From the NCBI GenBank assembly GCA_023416745.1, contig JAEZHF010000026.1, positions 1-56,826 on the forward strand: 56,826 nt of DNA. Direction: 5' to 3'. Source of the DNA: Bacillota bacterium (GTDB taxonomy: Bacteria; Bacillota; Clostridia; Christensenellales; SZUA-584). Below, piece by piece: positions 1 to 8,339 of the stretch. Position 1 is the stretch's first letter. Every line of letters starts with the position of its first letter. The notes under the pieces are model-generated. The model was not told the origin of the DNA and ran no database searches. It saw only the letters and a list, made by a program, of their open reading frames with translations. The translations under genes were made by a program, and so were the position numbers.

Positions 1-62
1 AAATCAAGACGCATCCTGCCGTACTTGCCGATTTTTGATGTTAAGCCTTTTGTTCTATTCAT
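1..62 (-). CDS. 5' end of an unidentified gene (partial)
   Basis: An ATG at 62 reading leftward is preceded by a good ribosome-binding site (AGGAGG, 5 bases upstream), and the frame stays open to the window edge. The visible N-terminus is MNRTKGLTSKIGKYGRMRLD, which is basic and polar. A membrane sensor or a small basic protein would both fit, but 20 residues are too few to name it. It follows the tRNA-Glu terminator on the same strand, so it probably has its own promoter in the AT-rich stretch at 63-108. Confidence 0.5.
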   Translation of the reverse strand, partial: MNRTKGLTSKIGKYGRMRLD

Positions 63-108
63 TTCAACGCCTCCTATGCTTATTCAATAAAAGTGCTGAA
101 ATAAACAA

Positions 109-150
109 CAAATCCGAACGCCTCTCCAAGCAGAGTGGGGTTCGGATTTG
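109..150 (-). terminator. Terminator-like hairpin downstream of tRNA-Glu
   Basis: An 11-base inverted repeat (CAAATCCGAAC at 109-119 and GTTCGGATTTG at 140-150) encloses a GC-rich loop with its own short pairing. On the minus strand it is followed by a T-rich tail (TTGTTTATTT), about 8 bases past the end of the tRNA. It probably ends the tRNA transcript. Confidence 0.6.
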
Positions 151-157
151 TATCTTT

Positions 158-232
158 TGGTACCTCCTAGGGGAATCGAACCCCTGTTACCGCCGTGAGA
201 GGGCGGTGTCTTGACCGCTTGACCAAGGAGGC
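158..232 (-). tRNA. tRNA-Glu (anticodon CTC)
   Basis: The minus strand folds as a complete tRNA. The acceptor stem is GCCTCCT with AGGAGGT (a G-U pair at the end). The D arm begins TGGTCAAGCGG. The anticodon stem CCGCC/GGCGG carries loop CTCTCAC, giving anticodon CTC, which reads GAG (Glu). The T arm contains GGTTCGATTCC. The discriminator base is A and the CCA end is encoded. The sequence closely follows the tRNA-Glu pattern of Bacillota. Confidence 0.95.
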
Positions 233-247
233 TTATTCGCGAAGTTT

Positions 248-276
248 ATTTTAACAGAAGTATGTTCATATATCAA
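248..276 (-). promoter_or_regulatory. Promoter for tRNA-Glu
   Basis: On the minus strand TTGATA (276-271) and TAAAAT (253-248) are separated by 17 bases, a good sigma-A promoter. Transcription would begin about 10 bases before the mature tRNA end. Confidence 0.7.
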
Positions 277-290
277 CCCCCAATTTTATA

Positions 291-345
291 AACGCGCAGG
301 CGCGGCTGGACAGAACCGTTCCAGACACGCCTGTCTGCGCTTTTT
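291..345 (-). terminator. Hairpin after the DUF4173-type gene
   Basis: A long GC-rich inverted repeat pairs GCGCAGG near 294-300 with CTGCGC near 335-340, with further inner pairing (CTGGA/TCCAG). It lies directly after the stop of the membrane-protein gene. The T-run is better on the plus strand (341-345) than on the minus strand, so its efficiency for this gene is uncertain. Confidence 0.45.
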
Positions 346-1892
346 CACTGCAGCAGGCTTTCCAGACAGTTTTTCGCCTGCTGCCGGGAGATGTTGAGCG
401 ACTGCCACCCGCTGTTCATATCACTCCAATAACTGCTTTCCAGCCGGGCTTTCGCGATGTCTCGCACGCCCTGCGTCAGCAGTTCGGGATGCGCCTCAAA
501 GAATGCACATGTCACCGGCAGAGCGCTATCGGACAAGGAAAACAAGTGCGCCGTATCAATCTCAGTCTTCTGTCCGGTCTCAAAAGCCCGCTCATATCGG
601 CTGATGTTGGCTTGAGCCACCCAGCGTTCCGGATTGACAGCCACGATCACGCAGAAGTAGCACAGCGCCGCCACGGCAAACAACCGGAACGCCTTCACAT
701 TATCCCAATAGATGCGCGCCAGCATGATCACATTCAAAACCAGCAGCAGCAGCATGAAGGAGTGGGGCAGGAATCGCATCACAGTATACCCGAAATACGT
801 TTCATAACACTGCATACGAAGATGAGATGACGCCATGATCACAAAGTTGAACGCCACCAGCAGCGTCAGTAGTATCTTTAAATAGACGGATATGCGGCCT
901 TCTTTTTGCGCGGAAAAGCGCAGCACTGCCGCAATCACGGCAAAGTTGATACAGGTGATCAGCATCAGTTCGCCGAATCCGCGTACCGCGTAGGCGGAGC
1001 TAGTCAGCCCCAGTACCCATTTGAGCGTTTGGCTCGGCATGAAGAAATACGAGAACTGAACAACTGCGAACAGCACGTATACCACACTGAGCATCGTCAG
1101 CGCAATGCCCGCTGTCACACCCTGCACAGGGCGCTTCTGGACGGTTTCCCTGACGCGCCTCAGACCGGAGATTTCTTCAGTTTTGGCGGATGCCACCGGC
1201 GCCGTGATCAGTGTTGCGCCCAGCAGAAACATAAATGCATACAAAAACGCGTCTCCCACATTGATCTGCACGAGAAAACCGCTGAGCATCATCGATACCA
1301 AAGGGTCCGACAGCGCCAGTATCGGGACAATGATGAGCAACAGCGCAAAACCCACTCCGATGCCGATCAGCACACCCGTTTTTTGGGACGAACGTTCCTT
1401 GAATAACCCCCGGAAGACCCCCGACAGAAACAATCCTAGTGCCAGGACGACCCGGTTCACCCCCGCAAACACCAGATCAATAAAAAAGCCGGGTTGATCC
1501 CAGCGGTGGAGCGCGTTGCCGGATATCACGACATACTGAATGAACATCACCAGTATGATCACCAGCAGACTCAGAGCGTTCAACATTGTATCGGCAGCGA
1601 AAAAGTATACGGACAGAAATACGACAGGGATAGTGAACAGGTAAATCAACGGTTCCTGGCGGAACGTGCGCCGGATAAACAGGCCGCGGTTTAGCAAAGC
1701 GAAGCCGTACACCAGCAGGAAGAAAACGGCTACGTTCAGCCCCGGCTCCTGATTCACAAACAGCCAGGAAAATAATACGCCGAACGCTGCTGCGCTTATA
1801 AGCAGCTTCGGCGGTGTTTCCGCACGCGGCAGGCGTTTGGGTGCCGTCACCTCATGCTGCGCTGAGACCGGATCATATGTCTGGTCATTCAT
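345..1892 (-). CDS. DUF4173/DUF4153-type multi-pass membrane protein
   Basis: This roughly 515-residue protein is an integral membrane protein with about a dozen hydrophobic segments, for example ISAAAFGVLFSWLFV near the N-terminus and LLISLIVPILAL-like stretches in the middle. A polar C-terminal tail of about 80 residues ends in SRQQAKNCLESLLQ. The overall layout matches the DUF4173 membrane proteins of Bacillota, whose function is unknown. The ATG at 1892 is preferred over one 9 bases earlier because GGAGG lies 9 bases upstream of it and directly abuts the other. The start overlaps the end of a 47-codon ORF by 8 bases, so the two are probably translationally coupled from the promoter at 2060-2088. 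Confidence 0.75.
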   Translation of the reverse strand: MNDQTYDPVSAQHEVTAPKRLPRAETPPKLLISAAAFGVLFSWLFVNQEPGLNVAVFFLLVYGFALLNRGLFIRRTFRQEPLIYLFTIPVVFLSVYFFAADTMLNALSLLVIILVMFIQYVVISGNALHRWDQPGFFIDLVFAGVNRVVLALGLFLSGVFRGLFKERSSQKTGVLIGIGVGFALLLIIVPILALSDPLVSMMLSGFLVQINVGDAFLYAFMFLLGATLITAPVASAKTEEISGLRRVRETVQKRPVQGVTAGIALTMLSVVYVLFAVVQFSYFFMPSQTLKWVLGLTSSAYAVRGFGELMLITCINFAVIAAVLRFSAQKEGRISVYLKILLTLLVAFNFVIMASSHLRMQCYETYFGYTVMRFLPHSFMLLLLVLNVIMLARIYWDNVKAFRLFAVAALCYFCVIVAVNPERWVAQANISRYERAFETGQKTEIDTAHLFSLSDSALPVTCAFFEAHPELLTQGVRDIAKARLESSYWSDMNSGWQSLNISRQQAKNCLESLLQ

Positions 1893-2028
1893 GACCGGCA
1901 TCCTCCGTTTTATTATTCAGTGGACCTTCCTTTTCCGTCAGTGCCGGGCTTTTTATTTTTTTCTGGTTGTCGGAATCCTTGGGGCTGTGTTCCAGAAAAT
2001 ATTGCATCAGATAACCTGTGTCCGTCAT
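1885..2028 (-). CDS. Small ORF (47 aa) coupled to the membrane protein
   Basis: An ATG at 2028 with TGGAGG 7 bases upstream opens a 47-codon frame that begins MTDTGYLMQYFLEHSPKDSD and ends in a hydrophilic tail. The stop overlaps the next gene's start. A good sigma-A promoter lies about 30 bases upstream of the ATG, so this would be the first cistron of the transcript. No transmembrane segment or known motif is visible. It may be a real small protein or a leader peptide that feeds ribosomes into the DUF4173-type gene. Confidence 0.55.
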   Translation of the reverse strand: MTDTGYLMQYFLEHSPKDSDNQKKIKSPALTEKEGPLNNKTEDAGHE

Positions 2029-2059
2029 AACATTCCTCCAATTATTTGATTACATGCAG

Positions 2060-2088
2060 ATTTTAACACCAGTCAACACGTCTGTCAA
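2060..2088 (-). promoter_or_regulatory. Promoter for the small ORF / DUF4173 operon
   Basis: On the minus strand TTGACA (2088-2083) and TAAAAT (2065-2060) are separated by 17 bases. The rest of the intergenic region (2089-2200) is AT-rich and holds no recognisable gene. Confidence 0.75.
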
Positions 2089-2200
2089 TTATTATTTATT
2101 GTTTTTCAATATTTTTGTTATGTTTTTCAACATTTAACTGTTACTCTTAGTCTTTACTGGTCCAACAATAAATATGTCGAAACATATATTCGGTCAGATA

Positions 2201-2229
2201 ACAAAAAACGCCGGAAACTATCTCCGGCG
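2201..2229 (-). terminator. Terminator of the hydrogenase operon
   Basis: On the minus strand CGCCGGA (2229-2223) pairs perfectly with TCCGGCG (2215-2209) over a 7-base loop and is followed by TTTTTTG. It lies about 130 bases past the hydA stop and is a classic intrinsic terminator. The stretch 2230-2357 between it and hydA holds no gene that I can see. Confidence 0.8.
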
Positions 2230-2357
2230 CAGTGAACGCTTCAGAACAAAGACTGCTAAAAAATATTCTGCAAATCAATAACACGTGTTGATTACAGATG
2301 CCCAGTCGTCCAAGGATAGGCGAATCTCAGGGCAGGCCCGTCAGCCCTGATGCAGCA

Positions 2358-4388
2358 TCAGCGTTTTGGTTTCTTGGCGTAATCACTCATGACGTCCTTG
2401 AGTATTTCCACCGTTTCCTGCGAGTCCGCCAGTTCCTGCTTTAAACGGTTGACCTCGGCTTCAAGCGCCATCACTCGAAGGGATTCCAGATCGCTTTGCA
2501 CCCGGCTGGCCGCGCGCTCACCGGCGTCCTTCTTTCTGGCAGGCTCTTTCTGTCCTGAATGAATGTTGTGTTCTGCCATCGGTCTCACCTCATCCATCAA
2601 ATATTTCTCGTCCAAATATTCATTGTATTGGCCGCGCTTCACGTAGTGCGTGTGCAGCAGCTCGTGCGATACATGTCCGTTTGGCTTGCCAAGGAAATCC
2701 TGATACAGCTTGATCACCGACGGGTTCTCATGTGATTTGCGCAGCATCTTGCCTTCGTCCTCGCTGTACAGGCCGCCCATGCGCTTTGTGCGTACATCCG
2801 GGTCCTTGGAGCGCGGCTGGCCACCGCCCATGATGCAGCCGGAGGGACAACCCATCACCTCAATGAAGTGATACGGCGACTCGCCGAGGCTGATCTGATC
2901 CATCAGCTGCTTCGCACCGGCAAGACCGCTCGTTACCGCCACCTTCACCGTCACGCCATCAAGGAATTTATATTCCGGCAGCGGGTTTTCAATGAGCACA
3001 TCCGCGCTCTTCACCTGATCCAGCCCCACGATGGGCGTGACATGCAGTCCGTCGAAGGGCAGTTCGCGGCCGGTAACCACCTCGTACACGGTGCGCAGCG
3101 CCGCCTCCATCACACCCCCCGTTACGCCGAAGATATCCGCCGCCCCGGTGGACAGCCCCAGCGGGTTGTCGAACGTTCCGTCCTCCAGCAGCGTGAAGTC
3201 GATGCCCGCTTCGCGTATCATCTGAGCCAGCTCGCGCGTGGTCAGCACGGCGTCCACATTGGGGTTGCCGTCGTTCTCCATCTCATGGCGGCTGATCTCG
3301 AACTTCTTGGCCGTGCAGGGCATGATGGACACCACGAACATGTCCTTGGGATCCACGCCGATCTGCCTGGCGTAAAAGGACTTTGCCAGCGCGCCCAGCA
3401 TGGTGTGCGGCGACTTGCAGGTGGACAGGTGATCCAGCTCATCCGGATACGCGTGCTCGATGTATTTGATCCAGCCCGGGCTGCACGATGTGATCATCGG
3501 CAGCGTGGCTTTGCCGCCCGTCAGCGCGTTCTTTACGCGCGTCAGGAACTCCGTGCCCTCCTCCAGTATCGTCAGGTCCGCGGTGAAGTCGGTGTCAAAC
3601 ACGTCGTCGAAACCGAGGCTGCGCAACGCCTGCGCCAGCTGACCCGTCACCTGCGCGCCCGGCTCGTAACCGAATTCCTCGCCGATAGCGACGCGGATAG
3701 CCGGCGCAACCTGCACGACGCAACGTTTACCAGGATCACCGATGGCCTTCCACACCTTTTTGATGGAATCCGTCTCCCGAAGCGCCCCCACCGGGCAGAC
3801 CACAGTGCACTGGCCGCAGAAGGCACAGCTGGCAGTGCCCAGCGGCAGATCCATCGCCGTGCCGATGATGGTATCAAAGCCGCGGTTCTGGGCGTTTAGT
3901 ATACCGGTACCCTGTATCTCATTGCACACTGTCACGCAGCGGCGGCACAGTATGCATTTGCTCATGTTGCGCGTCACCGACACCGATGTGTCCAGGCTGA
4001 ATTCGGAATGCTCCCCGTCGAAGCGCGTCTCGTCCACACCCAGCGTCTTGCCCAGTTCCTGCAGTTCACAGCTCTGGTTGCGCTTGCACGAGAGGCAGTC
4101 CTTATCGTGGTCGGACAGCAGCAATTCGTAGAGAACCCGGCGCGCATGGCGCACGCGATAATTGTTTGTGTGGATCACCATGCCCTCGCGCACTTTGGCG
4201 AGGCAGGAGGCCTGCAGGTTTTTGCTCCCCTCCACCTCCACCACGCAGATGCGGCACGAGCCGAACCGGTGGACGCCTTCAAAGTAGCAAAGGCTGGGTA
4301 TTTCGATGCCGATGGATTTGGCCGCCAGCATAATGGTGTAGTCGTCGGGCACCGTCACGTTATTGCCGTTGATCGTCAGATTAACCAT
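2358..4388 (-). CDS. hydA: [FeFe]-hydrogenase catalytic subunit HydA with C-terminal coiled-coil extension
   Basis: This 676-residue protein reduces protons or oxidises H2. In order it has a [2Fe-2S] domain (Cys34, 45, 48, 62), a His/Cys cluster site (His94, Cys98, 101, 107), two ferredoxin-type [4Fe-4S] motifs (Cys145-155 and Cys188-198), and the H-cluster domain with TSCSPGW (300-306), MPCTAKK (356-362) and the GCPSGC...GGG motif (513-523). The first H-cluster motif carries Ser where the common form is TSCCPGW. After about residue 605 there is an unusual charged tail of about 70 residues, heptad-like (LEAEVNRLKQELADSQETV), probably a coiled coil. AAAGGAGG 9 bases before the ATG overlaps the hydB stop. 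It is the last gene of hydC-hydB-hydA and is expected to work in the cytoplasm with NAD(H) through HydB. Confidence 0.95.
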   Translation of the reverse strand: MVNLTINGNNVTVPDDYTIMLAAKSIGIEIPSLCYFEGVHRFGSCRICVVEVEGSKNLQASCLAKVREGMVIHTNNYRVRHARRVLYELLLSDHDKDCLSCKRNQSCELQELGKTLGVDETRFDGEHSEFSLDTSVSVTRNMSKCILCRRCVTVCNEIQGTGILNAQNRGFDTIIGTAMDLPLGTASCAFCGQCTVVCPVGALRETDSIKKVWKAIGDPGKRCVVQVAPAIRVAIGEEFGYEPGAQVTGQLAQALRSLGFDDVFDTDFTADLTILEEGTEFLTRVKNALTGGKATLPMITSCSPGWIKYIEHAYPDELDHLSTCKSPHTMLGALAKSFYARQIGVDPKDMFVVSIMPCTAKKFEISRHEMENDGNPNVDAVLTTRELAQMIREAGIDFTLLEDGTFDNPLGLSTGAADIFGVTGGVMEAALRTVYEVVTGRELPFDGLHVTPIVGLDQVKSADVLIENPLPEYKFLDGVTVKVAVTSGLAGAKQLMDQISLGESPYHFIEVMGCPSGCIMGGGQPRSKDPDVRTKRMGGLYSEDEGKMLRKSHENPSVIKLYQDFLGKPNGHVSHELLHTHYVKRGQYNEYLDEKYLMDEVRPMAEHNIHSGQKEPARKKDAGERAASRVQSDLESLRVMALEAEVNRLKQELADSQETVEILKDVMSDYAKKPKR

Positions 4389-4394
4389 TGTGCG

Positions 4395-7300
4395 TTACCT
4401 CCTTTCGCAATGTAAGCAGCGCATGGCTTCGGCGATGGCGTTGAGCTTGTGATAGCCCTGAATAACCTCGTCGAACGAACCCTTGCGCGTCTCGGAATCG
4501 AGCATATCGACCGGGAACCGCTTGTGAGCGATTACCTCGTCGTCGTCGGTGATCACCGGTATGTCGATAGGCTCACCCTTGTTCAGCTTGCCCTTGCCGC
4601 CCAGATACTTGTCGATGGATACGGCGGCGCGCTTGCCGTCCGCAATGGCCCGTATCACTTCATCCGGCCCCCGGGTGACGTCACCACCGGCGAATACACC
4701 CTGCATCGTCGTCATCTGGGATTCGTTGTCCTGCAGTATGAACGTTCCCCAACGCGTGATGCCAATCTCGTCCTTGCCGATGAACGGGAAATCCGCGTAC
4801 TGGCTAACAGCCGGGATCACAGTGTCGGCGTCCACCCGGAACCGAGAATCCGGCACCGATACGAACTGACGGCGGCCCGCCGAGTCAAAGCCTCCCAGCT
4901 CCATGCGCAGGCATTCGATCTGTGCGACACGGCCATCCGCACCCACGATCAGGTTGATGGGTGCGGCCAGCTCAATGATATCGATGCCCTCCTCCAGCGC
5001 TTCGTGCACCTCCATCTCGTAAGCCGGCATCAGGCCTATGGTACGGCGGTACATGATGGTCACCTTCTTTGCGCCCAACCGGAGTGCTGTACGTGCCGAG
5101 TCGATGGCGGTGTTGCCGCCGCCGATCACGACCACATTGTCGCCGATGCCCGTGGGCTGGTGCGTGTTGGCGAGCTTTAGGAACTTGATGCCGTGGATAA
5201 CGCCCGGCAGGCTTTCTCCCGGTATGTTGATCTTCTGCGGCAGCTGCGTGCCCGTCGCCACATAGATGGCGTCCGACTTGTTGCGCAGCTCTTTGAACAA
5301 TACATCCTCACCCACCTCGGTGTTCAGGTGGATTTTTACGCCCGTTTCTTCAATCAGTCGGACTTCGTGGTCCAGCACGTCCTTGGGCAGCCGGTATTCG
5401 GGAATGCCATATACCAGAACGCCGCCCGCCTCTTTATGGGCTTCATACACGTCCACATCGTATCCGAGACGCGCCAGATAATACCCGCAGGTCAGTCCGG
5501 ATGCGCCCGCGCCAATGATGGACACATGCTTACCGTTCTTCGGGAACACGATGTCGTGCTTATAGGACTTCTCATTCTTCATTGCGTAGTCAGCCACAAA
5601 GCGCTTCAGGTCGCATATGGCCAGCGCCTCGTCCAGTTGGCCGCGACGGCACTTGCTCTCGCAGGGCCGCGTGCAGATGCGCCCGCACACCGCCGGGAAC
5701 GGATTCTCCTGCCGGACCAGATTGTACGCGTCGACAAAGCGCCCTGCCGCTATCAGCGACATGTAACCGGGCACGTTGACGTTGGCCGGACAGGTGTTCT
5801 CGCATGGCGATACAAACAGCTCGGAGCACACACCCGCACGGCAGTATTTGTTGCGAATGTGCTCGTCGTACTCCTCACGGAAGTACTTGATGGTGGAGAG
5901 CACCGGATTGGGCGCCGTCTGCCCCAGGCCGCACATCGCGGTGTCCTGTATCGTTTCGCCCAGCTCCACGAGCAGCTCCACGTCGCCTTCCTGTCCCTCG
6001 CCGCGCGTGATGCGTTCCAGTATCTCCAGCATACGCTTGGTACCGATGCGGCAGGCGGTACACTTGCCGCAGGATTCGTCACGGATGAAGTCCATGAAGA
6101 ACCGCGCGGTGTCCACCATGCACGTGTCCTCGTTCATCACAATCAAGCCGCCTGAGCCCATGATCGCGCCCAGTTCTTTGAGACTTTCGTAATCGGTGGG
6201 CACGTTGAGGTTCTCTGACGTCACGCAGCCGCCGGACGGGCCGCCTATCTGCGCGGACTTGAATTTCTTTTTGTTGGGGATGCCGCCGCCGATGTTGAAT
6301 ATGATCTCTCCGAGCGGGATGCCGATGGGCACCTCCACGATACCGGTGTTCACGACATCGCCGGCCAGCGCGAACACTTTTGTACCCTTGCTCTGCTGTG
6401 TGCCGTACTGCGCGTACCACTCCCCGCCCTTTGAAATGATAACAGGGACGCTCGCATATGTTTCCACGTTATTGATAATCGTCGGTTTGCCGAACAGGCC
6501 GCTTTGGAAAGGGAACGGCGGCTTCTGCTTGGGCTCGCCGCGCTGACCTTCGATGGACGCCATCAGCGCCGTTTCCTCGCCGCATACGAACGCGCCCGCA
6601 CCGATGCGTATTTCGATATCGAAGTCAAAGCCGCTACCGAATATATCCTTGCCCAGCACCCCCCATTCGCGCGCTTCCTTCAGCGCCGCAGTCATGCGTT
6701 CCACAGCAATCGGATATTCGGCACGGACGTATATGTAACCAATATTGGCGCCGATCGCATAACCGCCGATCAGCATGCCTTCGATCACGGTGTGCGGATC
6801 GCCCTCGATGATGCTGCGGTCCATGAACGCGCCCGGGTCGCCCTCGTCTGCATTGCACACGATATATTTCTGACTGCCCGGCTGCTTCATCGCCGCATCC
6901 CACTTGACGCCTGTGGGGAAGCCTGCACCGCCGCGTCCTTTGAGGCCGGAGGTCTTCATCTCGGCCACCACCTGCTCGGGCTTCATGCCGTTCAGTGCTT
7001 TATAAGCCGCTTCATATCCGCCGTTTGCGATATAAGCCTGTATGCTGCCGTATTCGATGGAACCGCAGTTGCGCAGCGCGATCTTCACCTGATGCTTAAA
7101 GAAACCGATGTCGTCGATCACTGGGACGCGTTTGGACAGCGAATGGTCGAAGAATGTATAGTCCTCGATCACCGTTCCTTTGACCAGATGCGTCCTCACG
7201 ATCTCACGTGCCTTTTTTTCGTCCAGCTCGGTGTAGAATACGCGATCCGGCAGCACCAGCATCACCGGCCCCACAGCACAGGTGCCCATGCAGCCTGTTT

Positions 7301-7499
7301 CGTAAACGCATACCTTTTCTTTCAGCCCGACGCGCTCTAGCTCACTGACAACAGCATCCCGTACTGCGCCGCAACTGGACGATACGCATCCTGCACCGGC
7401 ACAAACATACACCCTGTACAGGTAATTTGACTGCTCTTCTTCATATTTCTTTTTAATCTCGTTCAGCTGATCTATGGATATAACTTTGACAGATTTCAT
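4395..7499 (-). CDS. hydB: HydB/NuoF-type flavoprotein fused to a GltD/NfnB-like oxidoreductase module
   Basis: This is a 1034-residue fusion. Residues 25-110 are a thioredoxin-like [2Fe-2S] domain (Cys33, 38, 70, 74). Residues 140-560 are NuoF-like: the NADH/FMN glycine motif GRGGAGFPTG (188-197), NADEGDPGAFMDR, an SLBB-type segment, and the [4Fe-4S] site ESCGKCTACR with Cys523. Residues 565-635 hold the cysteine-rich motif typical of glutamate-synthase small subunits (CENTCPANVNVPGY, CGRICTRPCESKC). From 655 on there is a two-dinucleotide-fold flavoprotein (IIGAGASGLT and VVIGGGNTAIDSAR). The protein ends in CLHCERR. It would pass electrons between NAD(P)H, ferredoxin and HydA. Ordinary HydB proteins are much shorter, and this arrangement resembles the glutamate-synthase-linked class of [FeFe]-hydrogenases. 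Whether the extra flavin allows NADPH use or bifurcation cannot be read from sequence. Confidence 0.9.
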   Translation of the reverse strand: MKSVKVISIDQLNEIKKKYEEEQSNYLYRVYVCAGAGCVSSSCGAVRDAVVSELERVGLKEKVCVYETGCMGTCAVGPVMLVLPDRVFYTELDEKKAREIVRTHLVKGTVIEDYTFFDHSLSKRVPVIDDIGFFKHQVKIALRNCGSIEYGSIQAYIANGGYEAAYKALNGMKPEQVVAEMKTSGLKGRGGAGFPTGVKWDAAMKQPGSQKYIVCNADEGDPGAFMDRSIIEGDPHTVIEGMLIGGYAIGANIGYIYVRAEYPIAVERMTAALKEAREWGVLGKDIFGSGFDFDIEIRIGAGAFVCGEETALMASIEGQRGEPKQKPPFPFQSGLFGKPTIINNVETYASVPVIISKGGEWYAQYGTQQSKGTKVFALAGDVVNTGIVEVPIGIPLGEIIFNIGGGIPNKKKFKSAQIGGPSGGCVTSENLNVPTDYESLKELGAIMGSGGLIVMNEDTCMVDTARFFMDFIRDESCGKCTACRIGTKRMLEILERITRGEGQEGDVELLVELGETIQDTAMCGLGQTAPNPVLSTIKYFREEYDEHIRNKYCRAGVCSELFVSPCENTCPANVNVPGYMSLIAAGRFVDAYNLVRQENPFPAVCGRICTRPCESKCRRGQLDEALAICDLKRFVADYAMKNEKSYKHDIVFPKNGKHVSIIGAGASGLTCGYYLARLGYDVDVYEAHKEAGGVLVYGIPEYRLPKDVLDHEVRLIEETGVKIHLNTEVGEDVLFKELRNKSDAIYVATGTQLPQKINIPGESLPGVIHGIKFLKLANTHQPTGIGDNVVVIGGGNTAIDSARTALRLGAKKVTIMYRRTIGLMPAYEMEVHEALEEGIDIIELAAPINLIVGADGRVAQIECLRMELGGFDSAGRRQFVSVPDSRFRVDADTVIPAVSQYADFPFIGKDEIGITRWGTFILQDNESQMTTMQGVFAGGDVTRGPDEVIRAIADGKRAAVSIDKYLGGKGKLNKGEPIDIPVITDDDEVIAHKRFPVDMLDSETRKGSFDEVIQGYHKLNAIAEAMRCLHCERR

Positions 7500-7512
7500 A
7501 TGCTCACCCCCT

Positions 7513-8019
7513 TTAGTCGTTCTCGTATTTAGCTAGTATCGCACCCAGCCTGTTGACGTTGACCTGCTTGTAGACAGTATCGTCGATCATCATGGCCGGA
7601 GCCAGCCCGCAGGCACCGATACAGCGTGCCACTTCGAATGTAAACCGGCCATCCTCCGTCGTACTGCCGATCTCCACATTCAGCTTATCCTTCAGGCTCT
7701 CCACGATCTTCTTACCGCCTCTCACATAACAAGCCGTGCCCATGCAGACGCGGATGGTGTGCTTACCCCTCGGCTTGGTGGAAAAAAAGGAATAGAATGT
7801 GACCACGCCGGACACCTCGGAAACGGGGATTTCCATCTCGTTCGCGATGTACGTCTGAAGATCCAGCGGCAGATATCCGTAGATCTCCTGCGCAAGATGA
7901 AGCACCTGTATCAGGCTGCCCTCCTTGCCCTTGTAGAGGTCAATAACATTGGCGATTTCGTCAAATTTACCCCCTCCACATCCCGCGCAATGCGGTTCCG
8001 AAACAGTTTTGGTACTCAT
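7513..8019 (-). CDS. hydC: NuoE-like [2Fe-2S] subunit HydC
   Basis: This protein of about 168 residues belongs to the thioredoxin-like 24-kDa subunit family. An N-terminal helical part (LIQVLHLAQEIYGYLP, then SEVSGVVTFYSFF) is followed by the two cysteine pairs of the [2Fe-2S] site (CMGTACYVRGG and CIGACGLAP). It is the small electron-transfer subunit of NAD-linked trimeric hydrogenases. AGGAGG precedes two adjacent ATGs at 8022 and 8019. The second has the better spacing (6 bases) and is used here; an in-frame ATG at 8040 has no ribosome-binding site. A Cys-Gly rich stretch, CAGCGGG, near the N-terminus is not part of the standard cluster. It is the first gene of the operon, 65-85 bases downstream of the Rex-type operator. 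Confidence 0.93.
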   Translation of the reverse strand: MSTKTVSEPHCAGCGGGKFDEIANVIDLYKGKEGSLIQVLHLAQEIYGYLPLDLQTYIANEMEIPVSEVSGVVTFYSFFSTKPRGKHTIRVCMGTACYVRGGKKIVESLKDKLNVEIGSTTEDGRFTFEVARCIGACGLAPAMMIDDTVYKQVNVNRLGAILAKYEND

Positions 8020-8086
8020 CATAACCCTCCTGATTCGCATATAAATTGAAGTTATCGGTGCTGAAAAAATATGATCTGAGATTTCC

Positions 8087-8104
8087 TTGTTATAATTTTA
8101 ACAA
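8087..8104. promoter_or_regulatory. Rex-type operator of the hyd operon
   Basis: TTGTTATAATTTTAACAA is an 18-base inverted repeat. It matches the Rex consensus TTGTTAA-N4-TTAACAA with one mismatch, and one half-site is exact on the minus strand. Rex senses the NADH/NAD+ ratio and represses fermentative and hydrogenase genes in Gram-positive bacteria. Its place just upstream of hydC fits that role. No rex gene lies in the window. Confidence 0.75.
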
Positions 8105-8194
8105 ACGAATGTGATGGAAAAATGAAGTTCTGTCACAATTTAAAATGGATAATGTGTTGGTTACAGTTTAAATGGTAGTTTTTTTTAATTGTTC

Positions 8195-8216
8195 ATCACA
8201 ATTCGATCACATTTTG
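8195..8216. promoter_or_regulatory. 11-bp direct repeat upstream of the response-regulator promoter
   Basis: ATCACA occurs at 8195-8200 and 8206-8211 within the near-repeat units ATCACAATTCG and ATCACATTTTG. Direct repeats with an 11-base period are typical DNA sites for OmpR/PhoB-family regulators. A related GTCACAATTT lies at 8132-8141. The site is 19 bases upstream of the -35 box of the regulator gene, so autoregulation is possible. Confidence 0.45.
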
Positions 8217-8234
8217 AGAAATATGTTATCAAGC

Positions 8235-8263
8235 TTGCAATTACGCAATTTATCCGATAGTAT
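8235..8263 (+). promoter_or_regulatory. Promoter of the response-regulator gene
   Basis: TTGCAA (8235-8240) and TAGTAT (8258-8263) are spaced by 17 bases, about 75 bases upstream of the ATG. Confidence 0.6.
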
Positions 8264-8339
8264 AAAAATATGTAATTAAACCGCTCACATCCATCAGGAA
8301 CTAAGACAATGAAATAATTATTTGCAATGAGGCTGGATC

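Noticed and set aside
8111..8137. A CRP-like site made of TGTGA and TCACA
   Set aside because: The half-sites are 18 bases apart rather than the usual 6.
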